Positions 36,874-51,800 of a stretch of 64,000 nt of DNA are shown here, piece by piece. The DNA is from Cyclina sinensis. Taxonomy: Eukaryota > Mollusca > Bivalvia > Venerida > Veneridae. The DNA lies in the NCBI GenBank assembly GCA_012932295.1, contig JAAONU010000010.1, positions 23,558,977 through 23,622,976 on the forward strand, read 5' to 3'. The notes below the pieces were generated by a model. That model had not been told where the DNA came from, made no database searches, and saw only the letters and a program-made list of their open reading frames with translations. The translations under genes were made by a program, and so were the position numbers. Every line of letters starts with the position of its first letter. The stretch's first letter is position 1.

Positions 36874-39800
36874 GTAAACATATATTTTTAGCAAGCTTCA
36901 CGTTTATATAAAAAGCTCCGTTTCTGACTACCATGTCAGTTTTATATGAAAAAGTATAATCAATCGCTTTCAATATTTTTTCCGTAATTATTTAGAACTA
37001 CAATAAAAGATTTGTGAAAAAACTCAAGGTTTTCCGTTCTCAGAAGAACAAATATCCTCTAATTCTCAAAGAATTATGTTTTCAAAGCTTTAAATCCAAA
37101 CTTTATATGAATTTTGTTACTCAGTTACAAACAACTGTGAAAGTAGGCAGAAAACGTCATTAGTAATTTGGACAGTACGTGGACTGTAGAAGTATTTATA
37201 AAAGAGCCTCAACAAAGCATGACGTTATATTTTACAAACAAATTTAAACCTGTTGAATTACTTATAGTATAATACACACAAAACACGGTCGCAGTGTTGT
37301 GAGATCCTGTATATTACATAAAACCAACCCCTGCTAGTTATTTCAACAACCATGGATATGAAATAGTTATACCTTTAAAAGTAACTGAATTTTGTATTAA
37401 TTATATAACGTAAAAAATGGAAGTGAGAAAACTGAAATTTGCATTAAATATGCTACATTTTGCCATGTATATCAACGATCAAATTATATAACACTATGAA
37501 TATATATGAGATTTGTCAACAACTATTACATACTATATTGAAGCAATTTTTCTTCTTAAAATCTTAAAATGAAGCACTTTCTCTTCTAAAAAAAATGATA
37601 TTTTTTACACAGGAGGCGGGGAATACATCTGAAAAGAACAGACATATCATAGATAAGGTTAGGGGTAAAGGCAGTGCGGCATATAAACAATTCAAGGACT
37701 GTTTAATAAAGACAGATCAGTCGATGTTAGTGAAAGTGTTAGAGTATCATGAGAGAGGAGAAGAGCCTCCCGAATCTCTGTTGACAAAGATTTTAGAGAA
37801 AACTAAACTGGAAGGTTTGTATAAAGCTATTTCTTATGCACTTCATTATCAGTCTTTTCTTTTAGTCATTTTTGCGTTTTCAAATAAAAGGGTAATCCAG
37901 TAAAGGCAGCGGATGTTGACCAATATCCATTCACATTGTATAATGAATTAGTGAAGGTGTGGATACGAACTGATTTTTGGCCCGGGAACTTAGCCTTATT
38001 GTACCACACTGAAAATCATAGTCTTACATCGTTAAACCTTGACAATTTTAACTAAGCATTCAGATAAATACGCTATTTATGGCATTAAAGTCCAATGGAA
38101 GAAACGTTTTTGTCTGTCTTTTGCCTCACACATTTGAGTTCTCCAGTGACTTGTAAAACATAACATTTACATTTTTTCACATATTCACCATTGGCTCACA
38201 CAAAAATATGGATTATTTTTTAAATCCATGTTTTCTCAAAGCTCTTACGAGTTTACACATCTGAAAATTCTGTCACTGTGTCAGTTTTTGATAAATGCTT
38301 TCATCCATTAAGCGCTTGGTTATGTACATGTATGCGTCTCTCTGATAGTTTTGTTGTACAGAGGTAGCACAAAAAGTGACTATAGATAGATAGATAGAAA
38401 GATAGATAGATTTATTTCGGAAAAAGAGCACATATAAAACATGGTATGATATAACAAAAACACTGCGTACATACAAATTGTAGACCATGTAATGCACACC
38501 AATACCAGGGATAACACAAATAAAAGAAAAAAATACTATTTTCCTTATTTCCGTTGTGGTCCCTGTTATTGGCGTCACGACACAGGTGGTCATGTGTATT
38601 CAATTATGACAAAAAATTACGATTAATTATATTACAACCTGAGATCATCAACGCGTCATCTGTATCACAGCATTTATAAATATCACGGCGAAATTTGTGT
38701 TACAACATTAGATGTAGCTAAAATAAAATAAAAAAATAACTTATAAATAATGTTTTCTCTGTGATTCGTATCTTCAGGTTAGGAGTATAACTCAAATGTG
38801 CAAAACATAAAAAATGAAATAAAGATATATATAAAATAACACAGCAACAAACAAAACATAACATTGAACATGAAATTACTAGTAGGCTAATTTCACGGCA
38901 CATATACCGAGGGTCGATAAAAAAAAGTTAACAGCCGTCTCCATTGTCTAAGTGATGGCTGGGTCTTAATAATTTGGTATATCAAGTTCCAGGTGGTAGA
39001 TGCATATAATACAACTTCTTAAATGACTAAATACTAGTCCGGTGAGGCTGGAGTCAATGCATATGATAATGGCACAGGGTGTAGGTACGGGAGTGGAGAC
39101 CCCCTCCAATGGGGATCTTGGGACTCCGAACGTTTGATAAAAATAAGCAGAGGCTTGAAAATGATATATGTGCTGAATATTAAATATTCTTAGTAATATG
39201 TCGGTCTGCAGCTCTACATCGTTACTGTTGTCTGATTTTTGTATGGCACCTGGAACAAGGATGCATGTATTTATGTAGTTGTATAGGCTGTGTCACTGAT
39301 AATATCTATATCCTGCCTGATATTTATGGCCAGTTCCTCGTATTGTAGTCAGAATCATAGAGTTCTTATACAATTATGAATGCAATAATGGCGGGGTAAT
39401 TTCATTGAAAAAACGGTATGTCGCCAAATTTCATCAAATCCAAGGAGATATAAGGGTGACTGTTCCTGTCAACACAAATTAATCACTGTAAATTATATGC
39501 ATTTTAGATAATGAACAAACAAATTTGAGAGCGTTTTTTCTAATACATATTGATTGATTTTCATTATTAGAGTCCGTCCGTGTCCGTGTCTATTCTGTAA
39601 AAAGAGTATCCATGTCCCCTACGGTAATTAACAGTACTTAAAAACACGTTTATGTGTAGCAGTTCAGGGAATTGGTTTATTAGTTATGTCAATAATTATG
39701 GTGAAGCGCGGCCCCTTTGTCACGTGTTCACAAAGCGTTTTCAGTCTCAACAGGTTTGAGACTAAAACATTTTAGCCAATATATATCTGTTATTTAAACA

Positions 39801-42800
39801 GTTACACTCCCAAATCATTTAAGCTGATTAAGTTTTATTACCAGTAAACGAACAAGTATAAAAATGTTCACATAAAACAAGTTAACATATAGTTGTATGA
39901 CGGTCTAGCCTCACAGCGCTGTCAGCGCTTTGATTTTATTTGCAAACAATATTTTTATGGATTTTAAAATAGAAAATAGATGGATTCCCAGGAACCCCTA
40001 ATGGTTGCAATGAGGTCGTTGCGAGTCGCTATGTTTTGTGCTTTGGGTTCGATGTCTCTTTTCAAATGAAGCCACATGCTTTCTATTATATGAAAATCTG
40101 GGGACTGCGCTGGCCATTCCTAGGTATTAACATTGTTGGTTTCTATAAAACTTTTAACACCACGGGCTCTATGAAGTGGGACATTGCCATCCATGAAAAC
40201 GTTATCATTGTTTGCAAAGTGCCGAATAATAACAGGCAATACATCTTCTTCAAGTATATTTATTTATTTTTCCGAGCCTATTGTGCCATCTACAGCAGGC
40301 AAAGTTCAACACTCTCATAACAAATGAATCCCCAGACCATAACTCTAACCTTTTATGCAGGGAGGGCAGTCTGAGTGGGAGTTGTTCACTTTTGTTCACT
40401 CGTCTTTTCTCCAGATTTAAACTCGGTTGTTGGAGCCAAAATCAATATTGCTTTCATAAGAGAAAATCCGTATTTTTCCACTGTTCCTTTACTGTCCAAT
40501 CTTTTCACCATAAAACCTGATTTACGTTGTTCACTAGCCTGACCACCACCTTCTTCTTAACAACACGCCATTTGTAACCTAGATCTGATAATTTTCTTTA
40601 ATAGTCCTTTTACAAAATCTGCTGCCTTTGCCCTTATTCATCATGGTAGTTATGTCAGTCACATATCTTTTTCTGTTTGTACTCAGATGAACTGTGTACT
40701 ATAAACTGAGTATATAACACTGTGAAAACTGATATACTTACAAAATAGTCTGTCATGCTCCACTGGTTTTAAGTAATGCCTAAACGTAAATATAGGTAAC
40801 TGCAACTCTAAGTTTGTTCAAAGGATAGTGAAAAGTCAGGTCCCTTGACTGTAGGCTATTTGCAAGTCATTTTATTCTTGTCTCAAGTTTTGTTCAAATG
40901 AAATGCAAGTTATGAGTATTTCCCCTTACATTCGTAACTTTATCAAAGAGGTCTGACGTCGGAAAATAATATGGAAAGATTTTTTTTCCAGACTTAAAAA
41001 TACTAAAACAAGAAATGTTTTTCTTCCTTTTTTGCAGGTTCAATTAGTAAAACAAACATTGACGAAGAAAGAAAAGAACAAGCGTATCTTCAGTTGAAAA
41101 CAAGTAAGCCAAAATCCTTTCTAGTCGGTAGTATGAGAAATACGCAATTGTGTCCAGTTCGTCCTTGTTTCTCTGTCAGTTTCCGTCAAAAGAAGTGAAA
41201 AACGCATATGAGGGAAAACTGCAGTCAAAAACACAGCCTCCCTACACAGTCAAAAAGTAGAAGAAAAGATAGCATAAATTTATTTATAGATATTGGATTG
41301 TCACAAGTTTTTATTTCATTATCAGTTTTATTCAAGCGGTTCCGGAAAAGTGATATGAAACCAGCCTCTGAGCACTCGTTTGCCAGTCTGCATTATCGTG
41401 TTACATATCTCTAGATGCAAATGTACATGGCACAAAAGTCTGTTTTCGTACCTACCTCGTTTTATTGTATTCACTAATGTCATGAAGTAGTTTTGGAAAC
41501 ATTGCATGATCTCTAAAAAATCATAAACCGTATTACATGCTATACGGAACACTCCTCACAGCTTGTTCGTTTAGATCGCGACATAGGAGGGTGTCCGTTT
41601 TTTAACGACGGGCAATAACTCCAGCGGGTGGAGTTTTACAGGACATATTAATTTACTAGTGAAAACTTTTGTTTTCACTTCATACATTTTAATACCACTA
41701 ATTTGAATGCCATAAACATTTTAACCCCTGAAGTTACATTAACTTGTTTCATCTTTGAAAATAATGACCAAATTACTTCTAACTACATTAAACCAATTAT
41801 TTAAGTATATCAGTCGGCTTTAAATACCAATACGTACAATTCATTAATTTACCATATGCGTCTTAAAATCTTGATGCTGAATATCAAAAAATGTACCTGT
41901 CCGTCTTTCAATTTGGACAGATCTTTGTTTATGAGTATGCTTACGGAATTCTGTGCAGGCTGATCTTGGTCTGCACCGGTCGCAAAGGCAGAGTCAATTG
42001 CCTCAAGCAGGATAAAGGGTCATTTTCTTAAGCTAACAAACAGCACTTCAATCGATTTCACAAAGCCAGTGGTTTAGTGCTCAGTTCAATCTTTTCACCG
42101 TTTGCAAAACCCTTTTAAATATACAGTCTAACAGTAAGAGAAATTCCGCTCGCTTTTTCTTCTTGGTCCGGTTTTGATACCTTATTTCACTCTTACTGTT
42201 TGTAAGTACTTTAAAGGCTAAATGTTTTGAGCCCATTCTTCCAGCCTGATAAGAAATGCTCAATTAAGAGTTGGTAAGGTCTTTACGATCTTAGATCTAT
42301 CTTCCTGTAGCTCACAGCGTCGTGTATGGAAAAACAAGTTTAGTGCAAAAACATAATGGAACCTTTTGACATTCAATGCGCTTATTTGTAGTAGTGGCAT
42401 TGCATAATGTCTTATTATGTGGATATTATACAGTAGTCTTCATGTAGCCTTGCTTTGTTTGGTTGCATTTCTTGACAAATCCGGAGCTCACAAACTTAGA
42501 CGCATATATATTTAGCGATTATTTTGTGAAGTTTCAACTGTTTAAAGTGTATCAATCGTTTTGGAATAGGAATTATTCCTTTTATGCATGTGCACCGTTC
42601 AATTTATTTGTTTTGCAGTCATGTTGAGTATTATTTGATGTTGGCATGACATTGAATAGAAAGTCCTACGAAATGGTATTTTTCTAAAACTGTTTCTGCT
42701 CACGCTAACACAAAATATTTCCGTCTGAAAAAATAGCGCTTCCAATTCAATTGATTATACAAAGGTATGATTTAATTATCAAATTCAGTTTTTATTTTGT

Positions 42801-45800
42801 ATGGCATAATGCATTCGAACTAAAGTGAGACATATAAGCCTCTACTCGAGTGATAAACATAACTATTTATCGACTATTAAAGCAGAGTGGCATAAACACA
42901 AACATCCTTATTTTGATTGTCATGTCTCTTAAGAAAGAGGTCTATGTCGCACGACGTAACCTGTATTCATTGAATGTCACGATGATGACGTAACTTCATG
43001 CGTATGTCGGTAAATCATATTTGTGTAGCTATATATATAAATATGAAGCATATATCAATGTTGAGTGATAGTGCAGTAATTTGAGAATGAAAATGCTTGA
43101 AACAAATTTAAAACAGTTCTGTGCGAAGCTACGATCCTCGCCTAGCATTCTTTAAAATTTATTTTTCAATACTTCATTACCCTGATTACATAACGTTGTG
43201 ACATGATAAGGGAAGTAACTCTGAACAGAAGTAGACTATTTGCTTTCAAGATTGTCGTTCGTATTTTACGGTAAACAGCAGTAAGAGAATTTGGAGATAA
43301 AGTACATGTTATGCCTGCAGGGTATTGGTATGCATTTTAGTTTAGAGCTATGGAGGAGCGCGTGATCTGTCATTGAAAGATTGAGGATGGAGAAACAGGT
43401 GAAATATCAACAGTACATGATTGGTTATTATTTGTTTTTAGTCATTTTTGATAAATTATTAATAAGAACTGCTAAGAAGTGTACACATATTCATCTTTAT
43501 AAAAAAATGAAAGAATATTGTGTTGAAATAAAAAAAATAAATAAAATAATAAAAAGTTGTAAATTTTATATTCAAAGTATCAAAAGAAAAAAATGCTTAA
43601 TTCTGTGAGTCGGTCGCTTTAAAAATGGATTCGACGAACATAAATTATACATCTGGATTTTTTTTTTTTAATTTCTCCCCGCAGAAAACCATATAACTTG
43701 TTCTTTAGATCCTTCACTAGATATGCGTATATTAAAGTATAGATAGAAATAGATACAATTTCTTACACTAAATCCAATCTGATTTAAATCATATCTTTAA
43801 CATCGCTATGCTATTAGGACCTGAGGACGAGCAATAGAAGTACAGCTTTTCGTGACCTATCCGTCAGCCAATCAGAGCAACGCTTCCACCCTCTAGATAT
43901 CTATTTGAGCTTATTTATCGTCTGTACCGGTTGCCCATATGACCGACGACCCGAGTTATTGGATGTAGTGCAAGATACAAAAAGTATCCCATTGCAGAGA
44001 CACCCCTGGTTATTTTACATGCTGAATGTATAGCACTGATACATGGGACCTCGGTTTAAAGTCTCATCCGAAAGACTATAATTAATGTTAGTGGAGATGC
44101 GGGGGATCGAACTGAGGCCCCCTGGTTTACCAGTCCAGCGCGTTACCACTGGACCACATCCGCTTACATGGGACCTCGGTTAAAAGTCTCATCCGAAAGA
44201 CTACAAGTAATGTTAGTGGAGATGCGGGGTATCGAACTCGGGACCCCTGCTTTACCAGTCCAGCGCGTTACCACTGGACCACATCCGCTTGTGAAAATCT
44301 ATTGATATAGCTGGGATCCCAAACAATTATCTGCCATGTATAAACTGTCTCTGAACTCAGGTAAATTTATTTGTCAAAATCTTTCAAAATAATGAGATTA
44401 ATGTTTGAGATGAATATAGTTTTTTTCAAAATATCTAATCACTTTCAATCTCCGCTTATAAACGTTGTTATGCTAGAGAAGTTAGAAAACACGCATTTTG
44501 TACACGTAAGCTATCGAGACTCGTCATAGGCTGCAGTGTCATTGGCTGGGATATAAAAAGCAATAGTGGAAATTCCAGGTTATCGAGAAGATAGACTTCA
44601 GATCTAACTGTAGGCACAGATCTAACCGTAGGCTGTCACAATTAAAAAGCAGAAAATGTAATGATTAATGCTTGACAGAATTGTGAAATGCTTCAATTCA
44701 AAATGATTGTGTTCTTTTCGTATCAGTGATCAAGATGTGTATCAAAACATAGAATCTAGTGTTAAAATGCACTTGGCTTGGATTTATGGCACTTATCTTG
44801 CATACAATATACACTATTCTGCAAGACCAAACAAGGTCGGTTCTAGTTGTAAGGGTCTGAATACCAGAGTAGCTGAAAATCCATTACTTTAAAAACTATT
44901 ATATCTATGAATAGAAACAAGATTATATAATCTTAATAACGTTTCTAGACTTTCCTAGAAAATGTAAATTAAAAACCATTGGAGTGGAGTCTATATGGTT
45001 GTTTTGGTTCTATGAAATGAAAAAAAAATGTGAAAGAAAATCGTCCGGTCTCTTTATGACTTCATTTCTCGATTACTATATTAACTCCATAAGCATACTA
45101 AGACACTAATTAATTTTGTTCGTTTTTAAACAGTTTATTGTGTTCATTTTTTTGTCGAGCATATCATACTCGACACATATATCTTGTATAGACAGGTGTA
45201 TAATGAAATTAACATGACTTATTTTAAAATTTCAACGATATATAGGGGCATGAAACTATGAAACAAATGCGAAAGGAGTTTTCTATGTTAAAGACATGCC
45301 GTACAAATTGCCTCTGTGGCCTAGATGTAAAAGCCTTCGATAACAGGGCGGTAGAACGAAGTTTCAGTCCCGTCTGGGTGTTTTCTTTTCCTGATCAGGC
45401 CGGTTCAAGGGCTTGTTGTGGGTGCTAGATTTGTGAGAAAATATGTTTTTTTTTTCTAGTTAATATCTTTATTTTTGGAAATTGCAACCAACAAATGTAA
45501 AATAAAAAGGCCTCTTTACAGCGTCGTAAGCCAAAATTAGGTTTTTCCAGTTAAAGTATAAATTTATGAAATCATAATAGAATATATTGTTATTTAAAGA
45601 TGTAAATGAAAAATGAAAAATGAGAAGCCACGGAATCAAAGGATCGATTGTATAAGAGACGTTATAAAACGATAGTATAATGGCATTTTCTGCCGTCGTT
45701 AGCGCTCCCTCGTACATGTGAAAAGTATTTTGAAATATGAGCTTAAACTTACACTTAGAAAATCGCATATCATATAAACATATCAATAGTTCTGCATTTT

Positions 45801-48800
45801 GCTTCAAAATCGAGCTAGAATGTCTAGTCCGACAATCACAAATCCCTGTGGTAAGTGAGTCATATGCAGTGCCAGAGTATTTATAGATAAACTAAACTTA
45901 ATGACACGTGTGTATGACCTTTATTTATGTTATTATTTAAGTATTTTCCATTAAGTAGATATTTATTGCATGACAATACTCAGATTTTTATTGAACGACT
46001 TATACATATGGTTCACACGTAATATGTTCTCGCTCATTTGGTAAACACTACTCAGTACGAATGTTCTGATTTTTTTCTTAATATGAATATTTTTACATAA
46101 ACTTTAGCAGCGTTTTATAGTACATATATTCTTAGTATATCGGTGTCTGGTGTTGTCTTTCTAGATACAAAGGATTAGAAACCGCTTAGTTAGATAAGGA
46201 TAGAATAGAATTGAACAAGACATAATAGATACACTTGTTCCGTGTTTTACCATTTCTTTACATTTCCGTTCAATATACCATTATGGCAGAGGGAGGAAGT
46301 TAATCTGCACCAGCACACACAGAAAGAACACCTTCTAATCCAGATATGAATTAAATTTTGAAATTCATAGAGGATCAGTACATGTTTTTTAAAAAGGCCC
46401 CAAACCTTAAGACTACTGTTCCATCCACACCTATTATATCAACTGTCCCTGTTTCTACCACAGGTACAGGTGTACCATCATTAACCCGTATAAGTGCGAA
46501 ACCTAAATTTTCGGTTAACGTTCCACTACCAACTCGTTTATCAAATTTGTCATTTATCAACCCATTAGCAAATATACCAGGTTCTGTACCATTCATGGCA
46601 TCTACACCTGTTCCATCTGTGTCTGTTCACCACTCTGTAACAGTACCCCATTCAGTCCTACCTAAGATTTATGTTGGTATCCCTCCAGACATCAAGAAGT
46701 CAAGAAAAACACTTTATCACCCCACAGGGAATGATGGAGCAGAAAGGTAGAACCAGACTCTCCAAAAAATTTTAGGAACTCTAGACAATTACGAGAAGTC
46801 TGATTGGAAGGCATACATAGGTCCCCTGGTGCAAGCATGCAATGCTTCTAAGATTGATGCAACAGGATACGCCCCTCACTTTCTGATATTTGGCTGGCAC
46901 CCTAGGCTTCCTGTAGATGAACAGATCCGTCAGAAGAGCACACACAGTCTTATGCATCAAAACTGCATTAGCGATTACAGTTAGCATACCACAGAGCTGC
47001 TGAAGAAGCTGGAAAGATGGCCGCCAAGAACAAGAACATCTATCTTCAGAAAGTAAGGCATACCCGGGTGGATGTTGGAGATAGAGTTCTAATTCGGAAT
47101 GTTGGATTGAAGCAATGGTTAGATGAATGGGTTACTCCTATTTTTTGGCGGAACTTAGCAAAAAAGTAGATGTATTTGTATAATCGTTTACCGCTAAAGG
47201 TTCCAGAACAGAGAACCAGTCATATTACACACAGAAGCTGGTGCATATAAATCATGTAATAGGATGCGTCTTTACATAAACTTCTATGTGGAGTTGTTTT
47301 CATTGATCCGGGGATATTACTGTGATATATTGCATATGTTCTTACAGGTGTAAATGTTTGTAACTAGTGAATTTATTTCATTATAGATCTAGATCAGATA
47401 TGTAGATCTAAAGCAGTAAAAAAACACTTCTTCTTTAGAGTTTTCATTCTGATTCTGTGTGATTTTAAATTTGTTACTTCTCCTTTACTGAGTATCTGTT
47501 ATATTAGACATTTAATTAAATGTATTGTATCAATTTTTAACTTATTACTGCCAACAGTCAATTCTAACTACACTAGACTGGCAAGTTCTTGCAACTTTGG
47601 GATGACTGCTTCCAGGGTTCATACCAGTAATCGCGCTGAAAGTGAGGACTGTAGAATATCACTGGAGATTCTCACCTCTGGTGGTATTCGAAAAAGAACT
47701 CTCCGGATCGGGAGACCACCGCTCCTCCTGGCATGTATCATACACAGTATCAAACTACTAGCAGTGGTTACATCCCTTCCAGTACTTTCAGTACAATAAT
47801 ATTTTTTCCGAAGAAAATAACGGGGGAGGTGCGGCGGTAGGTGTGTGTGTGTGTGGGGGGGGGGAGTCACTGCAAAGAGATTGACATAATATGTATACAA
47901 GATTTGCTTTCAAAGATCTATCATAATTTAATTTTCTGGTATAGAAAACTGTATTGTCAGGAGCCATTTCTTTAATGAGAGGAAATATGTAACCTATGCA
48001 ATTGTTCCATATTTTAACCGCTTTGCGTCTGCTGTGCGTCCGCTTTACGTTGTATCTTCCGTGTTGTATTGTATCTGTATTTGTCTAAATATATGTCTAT
48101 TCTGTTGCTTAACTGTAGTAGTGTTTATTTCTTTTCTCGGTTTTACAAGAGAGGTCACTGTAAGTTGAGAGGTCGTATGAATGTGCTCACCAATATGTCA
48201 GCATGACCCTAAAAACGCGCGAAACATTTTCGTAGTGAACTTAGTTCTTTCTTTTGTACAGTTCCTTTATTAACGAGTAACTGGCATGACGTTTTTGCAG
48301 TACAGTTATAGTAAACTAATACTACACTATAATAAAAAATACTTGATTAAATATTATAATTGAATCAAATTCTTGAATAGAATGATCCTTGTAAGATGTT
48401 ATTTGTTCGTTAGTGTTTTCAATAAAAGTACTTGTACATTATAATATGTTATCCTTAGTTTAAACATATTTATGCCCAATTAATGTTTTCACATATACGA
48501 CAACTTACAATACATGCATTTAAAAGGATAAGAACGAATGACAAAGTCTTATAGAATTATTCTCCTTTGGCGGACGATAGATAGATACATAGACAGAGCT
48601 TGCTATAAAATGAATGGGAATATGACTTAAGGATAGAGATAAACAAATAATATAATACAGTGCGTGCATGCGTGCGTGCGTGCGTGTGTGTGTGTGTGTG
48701 TGTGTGATGATGATGATGATGGTGATGAATTACTCTGATTAAGTTTAACTTTAAGGGCTAGAGGAAAGTATCCTGAATCAAAGAAGTCCGGTTATTTTAT

Positions 48801-51800
48801 AGGTTAAAGCAAAGCTGAAAGAAATCTCTTAGTGTCTGGTATTTAGGTGTGAACATGACTGAAGATTGTGATACTGTCTTGGTCCGAGAGACTTGGGTCG
48901 CCAAATAATACAAGTTCTAAGTTTATGATGTAGTTTTGGAGGTTATTCAGAAGTTTGTTTGAAGTAGTGGAAGCTAGTCTCAGTATAGCCACAATGACAC
49001 AATGGTGAAGGAGAAATGTTTTTTTTTTTCAAAAACAAATAGTAATTAAGTGCACTACACTTAGTGCGAAGACGTGTGTGAAGCACTCGGAGTTTTCTAG
49101 TTCCTATTTATATCGATGTAAGTTTTAAATGTGCCGAGTGCAGAAGTGTTTCGAATATGGGAAGGAAAAATAATGTGTTATTCTTCATGTTTGATGAATT
49201 TGATGAAATGTGTGGTTTCATAATTTTCAATGAACTGTTTGTAATTCTTTTGTATTATAAGTTTTAAGTTCGTTTAAACGTTTAGCGTTTATAATAAACT
49301 GGAAGAATTTGATTGACTTCGAGTTCATAAAGCCCGGGTTACATTTTTAAGGTTTTTGTGCTATAATCAATTTGAAGGAGCAGAGTCGCGTACTTTCTAT
49401 CATAAAGTATTAATGCACACATCGGTTATTCTTTACAAATGCACGTTCTTTCAGAAGCGGATCACTGGTCTAGTGGTAACGCGTTTAACTGGTAACCCAG
49501 GGTCGTGAGATCGACCCCACTCTCCTCCAATAACTTTACCAAGTGTCTTTCGGATGAGACGTTAAACCGAAATGCTGTACGCTGAGCATGGAATAGAACC
49601 AGAAGTGTCTCTGAAATTGGATGCTTTCTGTACCTTCCACTATCCCCTACAAAGTAAAATAACTACAGGGGGTGTCGGTCATATGGGCTACCAGTACCGA
49701 CGATAAATAAGCTCAAATAGATAGAGAATAGAAATATTTTAGCCATGAGACATTGTTTAACAAAATATGGTATCAGTATATAGTACTACTATTCAAGTGT
49801 CAATGAACACAAATTCAGGTGTCTATGAACACAAATTTGAGTGAAAAGTAGATATTAAGTATAGAAATGCCATTTCATTAACATTAAAATACATTTATTT
49901 ATTAGGAAATGCAGAAGTCGTGACCCATTTAATGTCAACAAGTAATGTACCTGTCAAAATATGCATATGCCATAGATTCTCTGTCTCGGTATAATTAAAC
50001 ATTTTGTATAAAAACCAGGTACAAACACAATGTATCCCTCTTAAAGCGACTGACTCACAGAATTTTGCTGAATTTTTTTTTCTTTAAAATTTTAGAGAAT
50101 TTAATATACTATGGAAAAACATAATATTATGCTTCTATACACCATGAAAACTGAAAAAAAAAAGTTTTGACTTAACCCGGATTCGAACCTGTAATGTTTG
50201 AGTTTACCTATATGAATAATATTTGTATTGTCACAGACCCATATAGGGATGGTTTAATCAAGACAGACCCGAAGGATTGTTTTTATACTTTTATTTCTAC
50301 ACTATAACAACATGTCTCTCTGATAACAGAATGTAAACTAACTTCATCAAACAACAGTGTGAATTCATAATGAGTAGGCGGGGCTTATCAGACCTCACTG
50401 ACCACTGGTGCGCTACTACAGAACCCACGACCTTTCGGTCAGTAAAATAATAGAGCGACGACCTAGACCACTTAGCCACAGCGCCTACTTGTAAGGATAC
50501 GTCAAAATCAATGTTATAACTATACCAATAAAAGTGTGTAAAACTTTATACTTTGATGTTTTTCTGTATCAAAAATAAATCAGTAACTTAGTTTAAATAT
50601 GTTCTTCACAACTGCAGCAAAAAGTTCAAGATGTAAGATCATTTTCTTTTTCTTTTTTTTTTCATCGTCGGCCCATCTGTGAGTCAGTCGCTTTAATACG
50701 AGAGAGAACTGGAGTTTTAATTAAAGCGTTAATGACAAAGTTATTATTAAAAATATCAGACTATTTTTGGGGAACGTATTGTGAAAACTATAAGAAATGT
50801 TACAAAAATAATAAAGTAATCTTTATAAACATATTAAAAATTAATAGTATCATTATAAGTATTGTTCACAAACTTATATTATGCTGTAAAATTACATGTA
50901 GTATGATCTGGGCTGATTGATAGAGTTTTTAGAAAACACGGGCATTGTTTGTGTTACTACGCCACAAATCCAGGCTTATCTAGTGAAGGACTCTTTTCAC
51001 TTGGTTTTCAACTACATATGCTTTTTTTTTTCCTAATTTCTCTATTGCGCCGCATTGCTGAAGTAGATCTTCGCACAGTAACGAGAACTTTTAAAAGCAT
51101 ATCTGATGTAACTTAATGATGGTTACGAGAAAAAATATATACTAATTGTTCTAAAGTTTGAGCTTTTAAGATTTCAGCCTTCTTTATTAGAAAAAAAAAT
51201 GAAGTTCGGCTCATTTTCCGTCAAAATAATCTTCGTGGTGAATATGATAGGGGAAGAAGCTCTGCGTTGAAAATGATTCACACTCATTGCACTTTTCCAT
51301 TACCGTGTCAGATAAGCTCTGTAATATTGAAACAAATTCCAGCAATAGTTTGCAATTTTCCCTCTCTGCTAAGAATTTTGAGTGTTGTATACGGAAGCTG
51401 TATATTCCGTATTTCAGAAATCAACACTGTTCTGGTAGTACATCTATGGAACTACTTTTTTGACTGATTCACAGAAGTATGTAAAATGACGCATTCGAGC
51501 TGACTGCCGTTACACCATTCTGGGAGTTGTCACACACTAAAAACGATCCTTTCAAACTTACGCCCCGACCAGTATCTTCAGTGCTTTGATTAATTGTGTC
51601 AAGGATTTTGCTGTAAATTTCAGCGTCTTTTAAACTGTCACAGGGGCTTGTATTATGAAATGACTTTTTTGTTAAAAATCTCGAATTCATGTAGAGATTT
51701 AGATATTCATTTGACCGTGTTTGTTATATAGAAGCAAAACAAGGGGATACAGCAGAGAGGGTTGGGGAGAGAGTCTCCAGCACGACATGCAGATCGTTTT

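Noticed and set aside
41920..42030. Interspersed repeat ('ctgcaccggtcgcaaaggca')
   Set aside because: It looks like a repeat, but there is no second copy in the window and no ends were found.
44041..44290. Two functional tRNA genes on the - strand
   Set aside because: A and B boxes are good, but the acceptor and T stems do not pair properly and SINE body sequence follows.
45860..48250. LTRs flanking the gypsy-type remnant
   Set aside because: No direct repeat of LTR length was found on the two sides by eye.
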